DNA of 64,000 nucleotides, from contig LR990068.1 of assembly GCA_905147135.1 (NCBI GenBank), positions 206,001 through 270,000 of the forward strand. Direction: 5' to 3'. Position 1 is the first letter of the stretch; each line of letters begins with the position of its first letter. The stretch is from Blastobasis lacticolella (taxonomy: Eukaryota; Arthropoda; Insecta; Lepidoptera; Blastobasidae). A program made the translations under genes and the position numbers. The notes below the pieces were generated by a model. The model was not told where the DNA came from and ran no database searches. It saw nothing but the letters and a program-made list of their open reading frames with translations. Positions 21,080-32,731 of the stretch are shown in pieces.

Positions 21080-22452
21080 CTCAATTTAGGCGACATAATC
21101 GACAGATCTCCAAGTCTCTGACTCGCGACATACGCCGCTTCAATACTACTAATATTGAGGCAGCGATCGAGTGGAACAAAGGCTCTAAAGTCTTTGCTAG
21201 AGATCTGTCGACTGGACAGAGCCAGTTGACGAGACTGAAAACGGATTATGGCAGAGTTGTTTTGACCAAGTCCGAGGTTTGAGGGAAGTCGAGAAGTTCT
21301 ATGGACAGTTATACACGACAACACAACAACTGTTACCAGTATACCAAAAGACCCCAGAGCCAAGTTGACCCGACACTACACCGAAAATATCCCGGACATC
21401 AGCCTGTACGAGATTAGTATGGCTCTCAAACAGCTTAACAACAAGGCGCCGGGTGATAATGGAATTACGGCTGAGCTTCTGAAAGCTGGTGGCAAACCTG
21501 TGCTTAACTCCCTTCGGAAGCTGTTCAATTCCGTCATCCTCAAGGAGAAAAACACCGGAAGTATGGCACAGAAGTATAGTGATATTGTTTTTCAAGAAAG
21601 GTTATAAGGCTCTCTTGAAAAACTTCAGACTAATATCGCTGCTGACCCATGTGTATAAGCTGTTTTCGAGAGTCATTACAAATCGTCTCGCACGCAGATT
21701 TGATGACTTCCAGCCTCCCGAAAGAGCTGGATTCCGAAAAGGTTTTAGTACCACATATATACGCTGCGGCAGGTTATACAGAAGACCGAAGAGTATAACC
21801 GGCCATTATGCTTGGCGTTTGTGGACTATGAGAAAACCTTAGATTCGATCGAAACTTGGGCGGTGCTCCGGTCACTACAGCGGTGCCAAATTGACTATCG
21901 ATATATCGAAGCACTAAAGTGTTTGTACGCCTTGTAGCGACATCTATCGCTCCACTAGGGAAACTCAACGATACTCACATTACGAGTACACGAACACAAG
22001 GTTGGCAAGCATCCGCACATAGATGGCGCTAACCGTCCTGCATCGCGCTAGAGAAATGTGCCAACTTCCACAGCATATATACAACTTCCGACGATCAACT
22101 GTCGGACCCTTGGTCCCCTGGTCACAACACCCGGTCAGGTGGGTAATTACCCTTTTCTACCTTCTCTCCATTTTCGCTTGCCAACATTGGCGGCAACCTT
22201 ATCCTGCACCGCCAAACGCCACGATGCCAGTTCGTCTCCAGGATAAGACCATAGAACTTATGAAGCTCCAGCGAGGTGTTAGACAAGATGATGTCGTATC
22301 ACCAAAGTTGTTCACCACTGCACTGGAGGACATATTTAGGCTTCTGGACCAAGCGCACTTGGCATTAATATTAACGGCGAGTACCTCACTTACCTCAGAT
22401 TTGCTGACGATATCGTAGTCATGGCTGAAACCCTGGAAGACTTAGGCAAAAT
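21080..22452 (+). pseudogene. RTE reverse transcriptase, interrupted
   Basis: Fragments in order: SKVFARDLSTGQSQLTRLKT, ALKQLNNKAPGDNGITAELLKAGG, LISLLTHVYKLFSRVITNRLARRFDDFQ, RAGFRKGFST, an AFVDYEK-like palm segment (catalytic Asp region) near 21810-21845, LQRGVRQDDVVSPKLF and RFADDIVVMAETLEDLGKML. The FADD catalytic pair is still present. At least three frame changes occur. Between LKCLYA (about 21930) and the NATMPVRLQDK segment (about 22213) lies an insertion starting TAGCGACATCTATCGCTCC. Confidence 0.85.
21935..22213. mobile_element. Short insertion inside the RTE reverse transcriptase
   Basis: About 280 bp that do not belong to the LINE separate two RT segments that are adjacent in related proteins. 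It begins with TAGCGACATCTATCGCTCC and includes ATAGATGGCGCTAA near 22020, motifs seen in small lepidopteran non-autonomous elements. I could not define terminal inverted repeats or a target duplication. Confidence 0.5.
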
Positions 22453-22539
22453 GCTTAAAGTCTACCGCTGGACCGGAGACTGATTAAACAGTCTTAAGTG
22501 CCGAGTGGCATCTCGTGTTGGTGTATTATCTTACAAAAC

Positions 22540-22945
22540 ACTATGATTTAGTTTAATTTTTGTTATAAGTTTAACGAGTGTATCCGTCTATCTGTAGATC
22601 CCGATCCCGGATAGATCAATATCAATGCGGTTCTTTTTTATTTCAAAACTATTTAAATCAAAATTATTCTTAGCTTTATTTTAACGATATCGGTCTAGTA
22701 GTTCAGAAGATATTTAAATATGAAGAGACTTAGTAGGAGGAGTTTCTTCGGCATGTGCCGGTAGTTAATGTACATCTTCAACTTGCAATATCTTGCAACA
22801 TATACCGTTTTCTACATTTTTGTAAAGTAATCGATAGATATTAAAATTTCCTATCGATTGGCATAAGTTTTATGAGTGGCCGCAAAACCGTATTTTTTTT
22901 CTAAATGGCGGAAAGTGGGTGGAGATTTTCTCCATACCAAATGTT
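22540..22945 (-). repeat. Inverted copy of the 17641-18060 dispersed repeat
   Basis: Read on the minus strand this follows the 17641 module, but more diverged: the GGCGGAAAGTGGGTGG box, GTGGCCGCAAAA, ATAAGTTTTATGAG and the later GATATTGCAAG and GATGTACAT boxes are all present in reversed order. Together with 17641-18060 it forms widely spaced inverted repeats around the central block. Confidence 0.6.
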
Positions 22946-25900
22946 TAATGCTCTTTCACAGTTTTTCACGTATTACGCAGGAAGCACAATTTTAGTTTGC
23001 TTGCGAAATGTAATTTCGTACTCTCTTAACGGGTCCAAATAACATACCAAACATGCAGCATTACATCGCGCTTTGCGTTTTAGGGCAATTTTGTTGTAAG
23101 ATTTGACTGGCCTTATATATTTAACAAATTTGTTCTTATTTACAATAAAAATATATTTTAAAAGAATGTAAGTATCTTTGATACCTTAAATACTTTAAGT
23201 GCTATCCTACTAATTTATTTAGATAGGATTTAGAAGAAATTTTTCAGTAGTGTAGCTTCCCATCCCAGAATTATAAATGAGCTACACATAACGCGGCAAT
23301 ACGGCATAACTGAATTTTACGCAGACGAAGTCGTGAGTAAAAGCTAATACAACAAATATGATATTATTATTTAATTAATTATTAAATAAACTTTAGCGGT
23401 GTTATACATTTCATTGTGTTGAGCCTTGTAAAATATATTTTCATATAGTCATCATCGTCATATAAGCCATAAGACGCCCACTGCTGGCCATAGGCCTCCC
23501 CCAGATATATCCATAAACGTCCACGTTGTGAGAGGTCTACCCCCACTGCTTCTACCGATGCATGATCGCCACTCCGAATGTTTCTGCTCAATCGGCTATC
23601 TGTTCTGCAAGTTATGTGCATAAAGTATCTGTTTTAATGTACTACGTCAGACAAAACAGAAAACAAAATGCCGGCCACGTGATGTAAAGTGGTCACCATC
23701 GCCATTGGACATCAGCAACATCATCAACAACATTGCGTTGCCCGCCGCTAAGGAGAGCTTTAATATACCTCTAGTATATTAATTTATTCATTTAATAAAT
23801 ACATTACATTACATATAAAATCATAATTAAAAAAATGTTACAAATAGCAAAGTCAAATGTGTGGTCACCACCACCTATGGACATCAGCAACATCAGGAGC
23901 GCTCCTTAATGGCGTTGCCCGCCACTAAGGAGATCTTTAATATACCTCTAGTATATTAATTTATTCATTTAATAAATACACTATGATACAATACTGGTAC
24001 ACTTTTTTTTATGATGCAGCAATAGAAAGCAAATAAATTTAAGAATCAGTCGACAAATCAAATGTTAAATATGTATATGAATGTGCCTTTCTACCTTCAC
24101 TTACTAAGTTTTAAAAGACTCCTAATACTTTTAGTGACAGATTTTTAATGATAATTGTTCACTTCACGTTCTACACTTACTTACTGCGCTGGCTCAGTGA
24201 CCCGAAGTGGATCTTGACCTCCAACACAAGAATTAACCATTGGTCCCTATCCTGCACATTTGTTCCCAGATAATTATCTAGTGTTCTTATGTCTTTCCGG
24301 TCGTCGTCCATCCATCGGTACCTGGAAAAATTTGCTCTAGACGGGAGCAAAACTTAAAATTGTGGATTTTCGGGAGAAATGGACATCTTTGAAGACTCAT
24401 AACTTGGGCACTCTTAAATTTATAGAGCTTCGTTTGGGCTTTCTTTGTGTAAAATATTTAAACTTTAAAATTTATTCAGCATTATTAGTCGAAAATTGCA
24501 TAGTTTTTGATTTTTAGACCAAAAAGTGAAAAAGCCGCAGAAAGCACAATTTTATTTTGTTTGCAAAATATAATTTCGCACTCTCTTAAGAGGTCCAAAT
24601 AACATACTAAACATGCAGCATTACAACGCGCTTTGCGTTTAGGGCAATTTTTTTGTAAGATTTGACTATCCTAATATGTCATTTTGTTCAACAAATTTGT
24701 TCTTATTTACAATAAAAATATATTTTTTAAGGCTGTAAGTATCTGTGATACCTAAAATACTTTAAACGCTATCCTACTAATTTATTTAGATAGGATTTAG
24801 AAGCAATTTTTCAGTGCTTTAGCCTATATCCCAAAATAATAAATAGGCTACACATAACGCGGCAATACGGCATACTTGAATTTTACGCGGACGAAGTCGC
24901 GAGTAAAAGCTAATTCAATAGATATTATATTATTCAATTATTTCTTAAATAAACTTTAGCAGTGTCATATATTTAATTGTGTGAAACCTTGTAAAATATA
25001 TTTTCATATAGTCATCATCGTCTTTTCAGCCATAAGACGCCCACTGCTGGTCATAGGCCTCCCCCAGATAAGGAGAGCTTTAATATTACTCTAGTATATT
25101 AATTTATTCATTTAATAAAAACACTATGATACATTACATATAAAATCATGATTGAAAAAATGTTATAAGTAGCAAAGTAAAATGTAAACACCAGACATGA
25201 AGTGGCAGTTCTCACACATATATACATCATTGAATGTTCTGTGCAAATGAGGTCGATAAATATTATAGAAGTTCGTATTATCAGCTGGTATACTTTTTTT
25301 TATAATGTAGCAATAGAAAGCAAATCAATTTCAGTACCAGACGACAAATTAAATGTTCAATATGTAGATGAATGCGCCTTTCTACCATCACTTACGAAGT
25401 TTTAAAGGACTCCTAATACTTTTAAGTGACAGATTTTTATTGATAATTGTTCACTTCACGTTCTATGCTTACTTACTTCGCTGGCTCAGTGACCCGAAGT
25501 GGATCTTGGCCTCCGACACAAGAATTAACCATTGGTCCCTATCCTGCATATTTGTTTCCAGAGCATTATCTGGTGTTCTTATGTCTTTCCGGACTTCATC
25601 CATCCATCGGTATCTGGAATAGTTTGCTCTGGACGCGAGCAAAACTTTAAATTGTGAATTTTCGGGAGAAATGGACCATCTTTCAAGACTCATAACTTGG
25701 TCGATCTAAATTTTATAGAGTTGCGTTTGAGCTTAAAATTTAATAAACTTTTGAATTATGTAGCATTATTGGTCGAAAATTGCATAGTTTTTGATTTTTA
25801 GACCAAAAAGTCCCTAAATAGCATAGTACATTACGGTCACCACCCACTTTCCGCCGTTTCGAAAAAATATCAATTTTGCGGCCACTCATAAAACTTATGC

Positions 25901-26270
25901 GAGTCTATAGGAAATTTAACTATCAATCCATCACTATGTTCGAAAATATCGAAAACCAATCTTGCGAGATATCGCAGGTCAAAGATGTACATTTACTGCC
26001 GGCACATGCCGATCAAACACTCTCTACTAAGTTTACTCATAGTCAAATATCTTCTAAACTACTAAACCGATTTGGATTAATAAAACTAGGAATAATTTAA
26101 ATTCGCGGATGAAGTCGCGAGTAAAAGCTAATACAATAGATATGATATTATTCAATTAATTCATAAATAAACTTTAGCAGTGTCCTACATTCCATTGTGT
26201 AAAATATATTTTCATATAGGCATCATCGTCATATCAGCCATAAACGCGCACTGCTGGCTGCTCGCTTAAC
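22945..26270 (+). repeat. Tandem array A, second block
   Basis: The same unit as in 13356-17640 resumes. GCAGAAA/GCAGGAA landmarks stand at 22977 and 24537 (1,560 bp apart), tails at 23321, 24887 and 26104. Within the first unit about 180 bp are duplicated (GGAGCGCTCC...TTAATATACCTCTAG near 23750 and again near 23900). The last unit (from about 25815) switches to the alternative module also found at 17641, then carries the GCGGATGAAGTCGCG tail and a truncated CATCATCGTCATATCAGCC box before the array ends. Confidence 0.8.
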
Positions 26271-26591
26271 CGCTCAACCGCTCACAACCGCAACTCGCTC
26301 GCTGGACGCTGAACCGGCTTTCTGTTCTACAAGTTATGTGCACCATGGTGTCACGACCGTTGCCAATTAGGACAGCGCCTAGGGGTCCCCTAAAATTTTG
26401 GTTGGGATGGTAAAATCGGGCAATTATACAGTAAACGTTATTTATTTGTATTAAGTGTGTAAGTATATATGAGAACTTAATGTATGTTCATAAAAATTTA
26501 CACTTATTTAAGAAGAATAGTGATGTTCATAATATTAATACGAGAAATAAAGATAAGCTTGTTGCTGGTGCTTGTCGTCTAGCCAAAGTCC
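26271..26591. other. Unassigned spacer
   Basis: About 320 bp between array A and the next LINE. It starts with a short run rich in CGCTCGC/CGCTCA and has no ORF or repeat I recognise. Confidence 0.4.
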
Positions 26592-28825
26592 ACAAATCAT
26601 TTATGGGTCAATGTGTACGCCCTATTGGAGAGCTTTGTGCCTGGGGTTGATCACACTATCATAATGGGAGATTTTAACACATGCCCAGTGAATTGTGACT
26701 ATCTCCACAGCAGCCGTTCTAGGCAGCTAAGTTCCATTCTTGACTCAGCGGATCTTACCTTACTCCCACTTAGTACAACACACCATTTTCCCAATTGTTC
26801 CCCATCCTTGCTTGATCTTATCATTGTTTCCTCTCCTGCTCATGTTATCTGCCACGGGCAATTTAATGCTAAAGCATTTTCCTATCATGATCTCCTTTTC
26901 CTGTCGTACAAAATTCGTGTTCCCAAACCAAAGCCTCGCGTTGTGATGCGCCGGAACTTCAATAGCATTGACAGGGATAAGCTTATATCAGATCTCAGCA
27001 GGGTTGACTGGGATGCGGTCTTTACTGCTTCAGCGGTGGATGAAAAGGTGGAAACCTTCAACTCCTTGCTGCTGCAAGTGTTTGACTAACATGCCCCTCT
27101 TCGACCCATTAAGCTGAAGCATTTGCGTGCTCCTTGGCTTACGAAGGAGATCAGGGGGATGATGGCTCGGAGGAATGCAGCTAAAGTGAGATACCGGAAT
27201 GACCCTACAGAGGAAAAACGCGATAGGTATAGGGAACTTCGTAATCGATGCAGTAGAATGTGTAGAGATGCACAACGCATGCACATTCACTCGTCGGTTG
27301 AGAATGGTGACCCGGCGAAAGTGTGGTCTTTTCTTAACTCGCTTGGAATTGGTAGGGCTAGGACCACATCACCCAGCAACCTTGACCTCGACTCCCTGAA
27401 CTCACACTTTACATCTTGTTCTTCAATCCCTGGCTCCATTAAGCGGGCTACCTTGAGTTCATTTTCACCTGCACCTCGCCCCTCTCGTTCTTTTGATTCC
27501 TTTAAATCAGTCACTTTGAGTGAAGTTGAAAAGAGTATACTGGCCATGAAGTTTAATGCTGAGAGTGTTGACGGTATTAGTCGCAGGATGATTACTATAG
27601 CTCTGGAGGTAATCCTTCCTGTACTTCACCACATTATCAATTTTTCGCTTAGTTCTGGCAATTTCCCTAGCTGTTGGCGTAAAGCTTCAGTGATACCCAT
27701 TCCTAAAATTAGTAACCCGTCGACTCCTTCCCACTATCGCCCTATTTCCATTTTGCCCTTTCTTTCAAAAGTTCTCGAACGACTTGTTCATTATCAACTT
27801 GGCGCGTTTATTCGTTCCTTTATCCTTAGTCCTTTCCAATCCGGTTTCCGCCCTGGGCACAGCACGGCTACTGCACTTACCAAGGTGTCTGATGATATGC
27901 GTTATGCTATGTCAAATCAAAAACTTACTGTCTTTGCGTTGCTAGACTTCAGTAAGGCTTTTAATACTGTAGACTATGACATCCTTCTTGCAATGTTACG
28001 TTCGCTGCATGTATCGGATTCGGTGGTTGAGTGATTTAGCAGTTACCTTCATGGTCGCCTGCAATGTATCCGTGCTAATGATAAAGTCTCCGACTTTGCT
28101 AATATTTCTGCAGGTGTCCCCCAGGGTGGTGTACTATCTCCTCTTCTCTTTTCCATTTTCATTAATTTCCTTACTCCTCTCCTTTCTTGTAAATACCATC
28201 TCTACGCTGACGACCTTCAAATTTACAGCGATGCTTCTGCTGGTGATGTGGACTTGGCTATTGCCGCGCTCAATAGGGATGTTGATACTATTTTCGTATG
28301 GAGTTCAGCGCATGGACTTGCAGTTAACCCAAGCAAGTCTCAGGTGATCATTATTGGCGGAACTAAACAAGTTTGCCGATTTAAGTATGACAATCTCTCG
28401 CCATTAACTTTCAATGGTGTGGTGCTTCCTTATGCCGAAGTTGTGAAGAACCTAGGTATATTTTTCGATTTGACACTGTCATGGTCCTATCATGTCGCCC
28501 AGTTGAGCCGGAAAGTTTTCACTGCGACTTCATCTCTCAAAAGATGGAAAAACCTGCTTCCCATCAAGACGAAGGTCGAGCTTGCGCGATCACTCCTTCT
28601 TCCCATCCTAGATTATGCCGATGTTTGCTTCCTCGATATCAACGAGGATCTCCTCAATAAATTCGAACGCCTGCAAAACATCTGCATCCGTTTTGTGTAT
28701 GGGTTGTGCAAGTTCGATCACGTCTCTGAATTTCGCGCTAACTGAAGTGGCTTCCTATAAGGATGCGTCGAACCGAACATTTAATGGTGCTGCTGTACAA
28801 GGTTTTGTACGACCCCCGCTCCCCA
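26592..28825 (+). pseudogene. CR1/Jockey-type LINE, endonuclease C-part and RT
   Basis: A single frame runs from 26592 to 28745 with stops at 27087-27089 and 28032-28034 and at its end. It reads the endonuclease end (IIMGDFNTCPVN, THHFPNCSPSLLDLI, SYHDLLF), the linker (APWLTKEIRGMMARRNAAK, DPAKVWSFLNSLG), and the RT: SHYRPISILPFLSKVLERLV, SGFRPGHSTATAL, FALLDFSKAFNTVDYD, VPQGGVLSPLLFSIFIN, LYADDLQIYS, GLAVNPSKSQ, NLGIFFDLTLSW. All main RT motifs including YADD are intact. The 5' part of the endonuclease is missing (truncated insertion). The C-terminus continues at 29513 after a nested LINE. The frame needs few changes from an active state, so the copy is young among those here. Confidence 0.88.
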
Positions 28826-29512
28826 AACTATTTATTTATTTTATTTAACAGTTTATTGTACACAATATAACAAAAATACAGAAAGTACAGATTACTTATG
28901 ACACAACAGGCACTACTTATCTCTAAAAGAAATCTCTTCCAGTAGGCCTACAAAAGAGATATGTAAAATATAAACGCAGATAAGACGTGCACAATGACTA
29001 TAATTATAATACCATAAATAAATACATACATAAAATTCTATACTTATAGTAAGTATAGAATTTTATGTATTGTATACCATGTACTAATATACCATAAAAA
29101 TAAAATAAACATATACCATAACAACTTATACAATATAACATAAAGGCATTGCGAATACTGAATTACATCTAGGCACACTGGGAAAGATAGTATTCTTTCA
29201 CACGTTTTTTAAAAATATGTATTGACTGACTATCCCGCACATCGTGTGGGAGAGAATTCCACAGCCGGGCTGCATGAACAGTGAAGGAATAGGAGAGGAA
29301 ATCGGAACTGTGAGTAGGAATTGAAAGCGACGATCTTACGCTTGAGCGACAGGGCTTGTCTTGAGGACAGGAAAAGTGGAAACGGTCACAGAGGTATGAG
29401 GGAGCGAGTGGGCTATAAAGGACTTTGTAGAGGGTGGATAGGATATGAGCATTCCTGCGTAGACGGATTGGAAGCCATTTGAGCTGAGAACGATAACTGG
29501 AAATATGGTCAT
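28826..29512 (-). mobile_element. Nested LINE 3' end (CR1/Jockey-type), minus strand
   Basis: On the minus strand the ORF ending at 29169 reads DHISSYRSQLKWLPIRLRRN, APSYLCDRF, FTVHAARLWNSLPHDVRDS and FKKRVKEYYLSQ, the standard C-terminus of such LINEs. A 3' UTR of about 340 bp follows, ending in an AAAT-rich tail at 28826-28860. It lies inside the 26592-30080 LINE, splitting its C-terminus, and is 5'-truncated as usual for target-primed insertions. A self-complementary stretch (about 29034-29067, arms AAAATTCTATACTTA and its complement) lies in the UTR. Confidence 0.85.
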
Positions 29513-30080
29513 ATTCTATAACTACCTCAGGGACAGTTTCAAATTTCAGAGGGTGGACCAGGTCCGGGACTTGCGCTCTACTTTTGACAATACGTTGAGG
29601 GCAACTTTTACACGCTCTAAGTACTTTGGGGACTCGTTTACAGTGAGGGCTGCTCATTTCTGGAACGAGTTGTCAAAGGATATTCGCCACGTAAAGTCAC
29701 TTGCAACTTTTAAAACCAAGTTGCATGCCCATCTTCTCTCCGTTTGCAATTAGTTGACATTGTCCTCTGCCGACGATTTTATCATATTAACGTGTATGTA
29801 TATTATCTATGTATATTGTAGCCTATAGTGTGTATATAAGTATGTAGGTGTAAATTTTTAGCCTAAAATATAGTAGTTTATCTAGATGATTAATGCTATT
29901 TTTGTTGCTTATCTGACTGATTTGTATCTTTTTCTCTTTCTAGACAAGGGTTGCCTGGAAGAGATCGCTTGTAGCGATAAGGCCGCCTTTGCCCACAATG
30001 TTTAAATAGACCTGTTAAATGTTCTTTCCTGTAATTTTGTGTGCAATAAAGAGTTAATCTATCTATCTATCTATATATCT
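29513..30080 (+). pseudogene. C-terminus and 3' UTR of the 26592 LINE
   Basis: After the nested insertion the host LINE resumes on the plus strand: LRDSFKFQRVDQVRDLRST, FGDSFTVRAAHFWNELSKDIRHVKSLATFKTKLHAHLLSV and stop at 29753. A UTR of about 300 bp follows with an AATAAAG signal near 30047 and a (TATC)n tail at 30058-30079, the 3' repeat used in target-primed reverse transcription. Confidence 0.85.
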
Positions 30081-30220
30081 TTTATAATAAGGTTCCAACA
30101 GATATTCAGAATTTACCATTGAATAAATTTAAATTCGCTATAAAAAACAAATTATGTCAAAAAAGTTATTATAGTATATCTGAATATGTAAATGACAAAA
30201 TTCCATTGGACTGAACTGCT
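30081..30220 (+). pseudogene. Second LINE C-terminal remnant
   Basis: Directly after the TATC tail the plus strand reads FYNKVPTDIQNLPLNKFKFAIKN then SYYSISEYVNDKIPW and a stop near 30213. This is the well-known C-terminal signature of another lepidopteran CR1/Jockey-group LINE (F.NKIP..IQ..P..KFK). Only the last 45 or so codons remain. Confidence 0.75.
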
Positions 30221-30412
30221 GTTCTATACAGGTATTTACTTTTAAGATAGTATATAGGACAAATAATGTATTAGTACATAAGAAATGTTTAAAAAAAAAG
30301 AATTAACGTAGGCTCTGTGGGTTTCTTGACGTTTCTTTCCCCCATGGAGAACCACCTTGGAAGCGGCGTTAATTTTCCTTCCTCTCCCACACATGGTGTC
30401 TCCTGTCTCTGC
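30221..30412. other. Spacer, nothing recognised
   Basis: Short stretch between the LINE end and the minisatellite; partly LINE 3' UTR, with no distinct feature. Confidence 0.4.
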
Positions 30413-30645
30413 GCTAGGGTAGGGGTAGGGTGGTAGTTAGAGTAGGGGTAGGGTAGGAGTAAGATAGCGGTAAGGTAGTATAGGGTTGGGTAGGGGTAAG
30501 ATAATGGTAGGGTCGGGGTAAGATAGTGGTAGGGTAGGGGTAAGGTAGTGGTAGGGTAGGGTTAAGGCAATGGTAGGATAGGGTAGGGGTAAGGTAGCGA
30601 TAGGGAAGGGATAAGATAGAGTAGGGTGGTAGCGACTACCTACCC
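30413..30645 (+). repeat. G-rich minisatellite (GGTAGGG / GGGGTAAGGTAGTG type)
   Basis: Imperfect tandem copies of roughly 10-22 bp built from GGGTAGGGG, TAAGGTAGTGGTA and variants. Many closely spaced GGG and GGGG runs on the plus strand would allow G-quadruplex folding. The composition is the complement of the C-rich minisatellite at 45340-45790. Confidence 0.8.
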
Positions 30646-31129
30646 CATACAGCATGTGTGATGCACGCTCACTTAAAAGTCTGTCTGGTGGTGGCGTGGG
30701 GGCCGGGTCGCTCTTTTCCCTCAAATATGGTTGAATTGGACGATGGCTGGGCCCTGCGTTATACTCGTGAGCGGATGCTGCCTTGGTGGACTGGCTTACT
30801 CTTGCTGTAGTTTTAGGTGGAGGTTCTTAATTACACTAGACATACTTATATAAAATAATATAGCGTTCCGGCTCTGCCTGGCATTGACGAGCATGGTTCG
30901 GTCGTGGTTGGCGAGGGATACGTTATCTATGTTGTGTGCTTCCTTCCTACTTTCCTACCCCCCTCCTTTTTGACGATTGAAAGAGATATTTAATGTCCTA
31001 ATCAATAAAGAAATATTAAATTTTGAATTTTGTGTAATGTTATATTTCTGATCACGGTTTATCTCGTTCCAATCATTTTTACCGAGAACTAAGTACAAAT
31101 CGTTGGTCGGCCCATGGTACAAAAAAAAA
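30646..31129. other. Unassigned spacer
   Basis: About 480 bp without recognisable genes or repeats between the minisatellite and the next RTE fragment. Confidence 0.4.
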
Positions 31130-31865
31130 TTCACATCTAAGAGGATGGAAAAACGCTGGAAGCATGGCACAGAAGTATAGTGATATCGTTCTTCAAGAAA
31201 GGTAATAATAAACAATAAAGTTCTTGAAGTACTTCAGACCAACATCCCTGCTGACCCATGTGTATTAGCTGTTTTCGAGAGTCTTTACGAATCATCTCGC
31301 TCGAAGGTTTAATGACATCCAGCCTCCCGGGTTCCGAAATGGTTTTAGAACCATAGACCACATACATACGCTACGTTATACAGAAGACCGAAGAGTAAAA
31401 CCGGTCATTATGCTTGGCGTTTGTAGACTAAAAATTTAAAATCCTTCGATTCGATCAAAACTTGGTCGGATGCCTGGAAGACATGAGCAAAATGCTTAAT
31501 GACCTCTATAGTGCCAATAAATGCTCAATAAGTAAGTTCTAAAATGAACATGGACAAGACGAAAATTATGTCGAATGTCCATGTTGTGGCTACTCCAGTG
31601 ACAGTTGGAGGCATTTCACTTAAAGTAACCGAGGACGAATAATCCAGCTAGATAGGTCCAATTTCATGAAAGAGGTCAATCGATGAATCATACTCAGTTT
31701 ATCAGCTTTCAGGACACTACGCCATATATTTTCCTCCCAATTACCGCACTGTCTCAAGACGAAAGTCTTTGACCAATGTGTGTTGCCAGTGATGACCTAC
31801 GGAACAGAAACGTAGCCACACACTATGGGGCTTATAAGAAAGCTCACATTACGCTTAAGAGGATA
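31130..31865 (+). pseudogene. RTE LINE fragment, RT and C-terminal parts, internally deleted
   Basis: This is a diverged copy of the RTE at 19.8 kb. It starts within the segment matching 21555 (AAAACGCTGGAAGCATGGCAC), runs through RT fingers and palm, then jumps across a deletion near 31460 to MNMDKTKIMSNVHVV, VTVGGISLKVTEDE, RSNFMKEVN, FRTLRHIF and CLKTKVFDQCVLPVMTYGTET. Frames are broken throughout. It ends where array B begins. Confidence 0.82.
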
Positions 31866-32456
31866 TGTGTATATTATCACTACGTAAAGTCGAAGTTTGG
31901 CTCACAAACATTTTTTTTTGTGCTTGTCTGTGCATGGGCAGACCAAAGTTTTGTAGGTCTCCTAAACGTCTACTATCATTACAAAGTGGATTTCTTATTG
32001 CACTCGATGACGTAGGATAACCTACGGCGCCCTCACAGCCTATTCCTGCAACTGCGCATTTGGGGCGCAATCGCGAGATTTGGTTGACCCTTAAATACTT
32101 GAAGTATGCACTAAAAGTAAAAGAGTAATAATTTAAGAGTATAACTTTTGTCGCTTGAACAATCGGGTATTAAGGCCGGGCCGCAAAGAGGCGATGATTC
32201 ATTTAAGAAATGTGAGATCTAATAATCAGAAAACTGAGTTAGAAACCCTTCATTACTTGAATTACACAAATAAGTGCTAATTTCTAAATAGAATGTAAGT
32301 ATTTGCCGTATTGCGGTCTCTAGTAGTCCGTATACTAAAAAAGTTACATTACATAAATATTCTAAGCATACATACTCTCGTAGACACAATTTTTCCCTAG
32401 TGTGGATTAGATATTAGTTATTAGGTACCATATGTACCTAATTACTAATATTGACA

Positions 32457-32731
32457 ACATGAGTGGTTCACTGGTCAACATCCGGTCGGATCGGTCGGCT
32501 GGTCCGGCCGGTCTGCCACGCAAGAGGTCCCGGGTTCGAATCCGGCCGGGCAGAAATTGAAATGATGAATTTTAATTTCTGTTATGGGTCTCGGTGTTCA
32601 ATGTATAATAAGTATGTATTTAAAAAATATATAAGTAGTTTACCAGTTATCAAGCACCCATAACACAAGCTTTGCTTACTTTGGGGATAGATGGTGTTGT
32701 GTGAATTTGTCCACGATTATTATTATTATTA
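32457..32731 (+). mobile_element. tRNA-derived SINE with ATT tail
   Basis: A GC-rich head with a degraded A box and a clear B box (GGTTCGAATCC at about 32534) is followed by a body reading GGTGTTCAATGTATAATAAGTATGTATTTAA, the ACAAGCTTTGCTTACTTTGGGG box and GTCCACGATTATTATTATTATTA. This is a widespread lepidopteran SINE type. It interrupts array B between GGTACCATA and CGTTGAAGAAATCG. A 35-bp palindrome sits just upstream (32416-32450). Confidence 0.85.

Larger units (their letters stand above)
19808..22452 (+). mobile_element. RTE LINE, long but dead copy
   Basis: This element has the family 5' leader, an endonuclease region (19896 to about 20760), the linker (about 20880-21300) and an RT (about 21300-22452), ending soon after the RT palm. 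It shares its 5' start with the copy at 7769-8345 and its RT with the fragment at 31130-31865. About 280 bp of foreign DNA interrupt the RT near 21935-22213. The 3' end of the element is missing. It is flanked on both sides by inverted copies of the dispersed repeat (17641-18060 and 22540-22945). Confidence 0.85.

Noticed and set aside
30437..30724. Proline/leucine-rich 95-codon ORF
   Set aside because: It is a translation of the G-rich minisatellite on the opposite strand.
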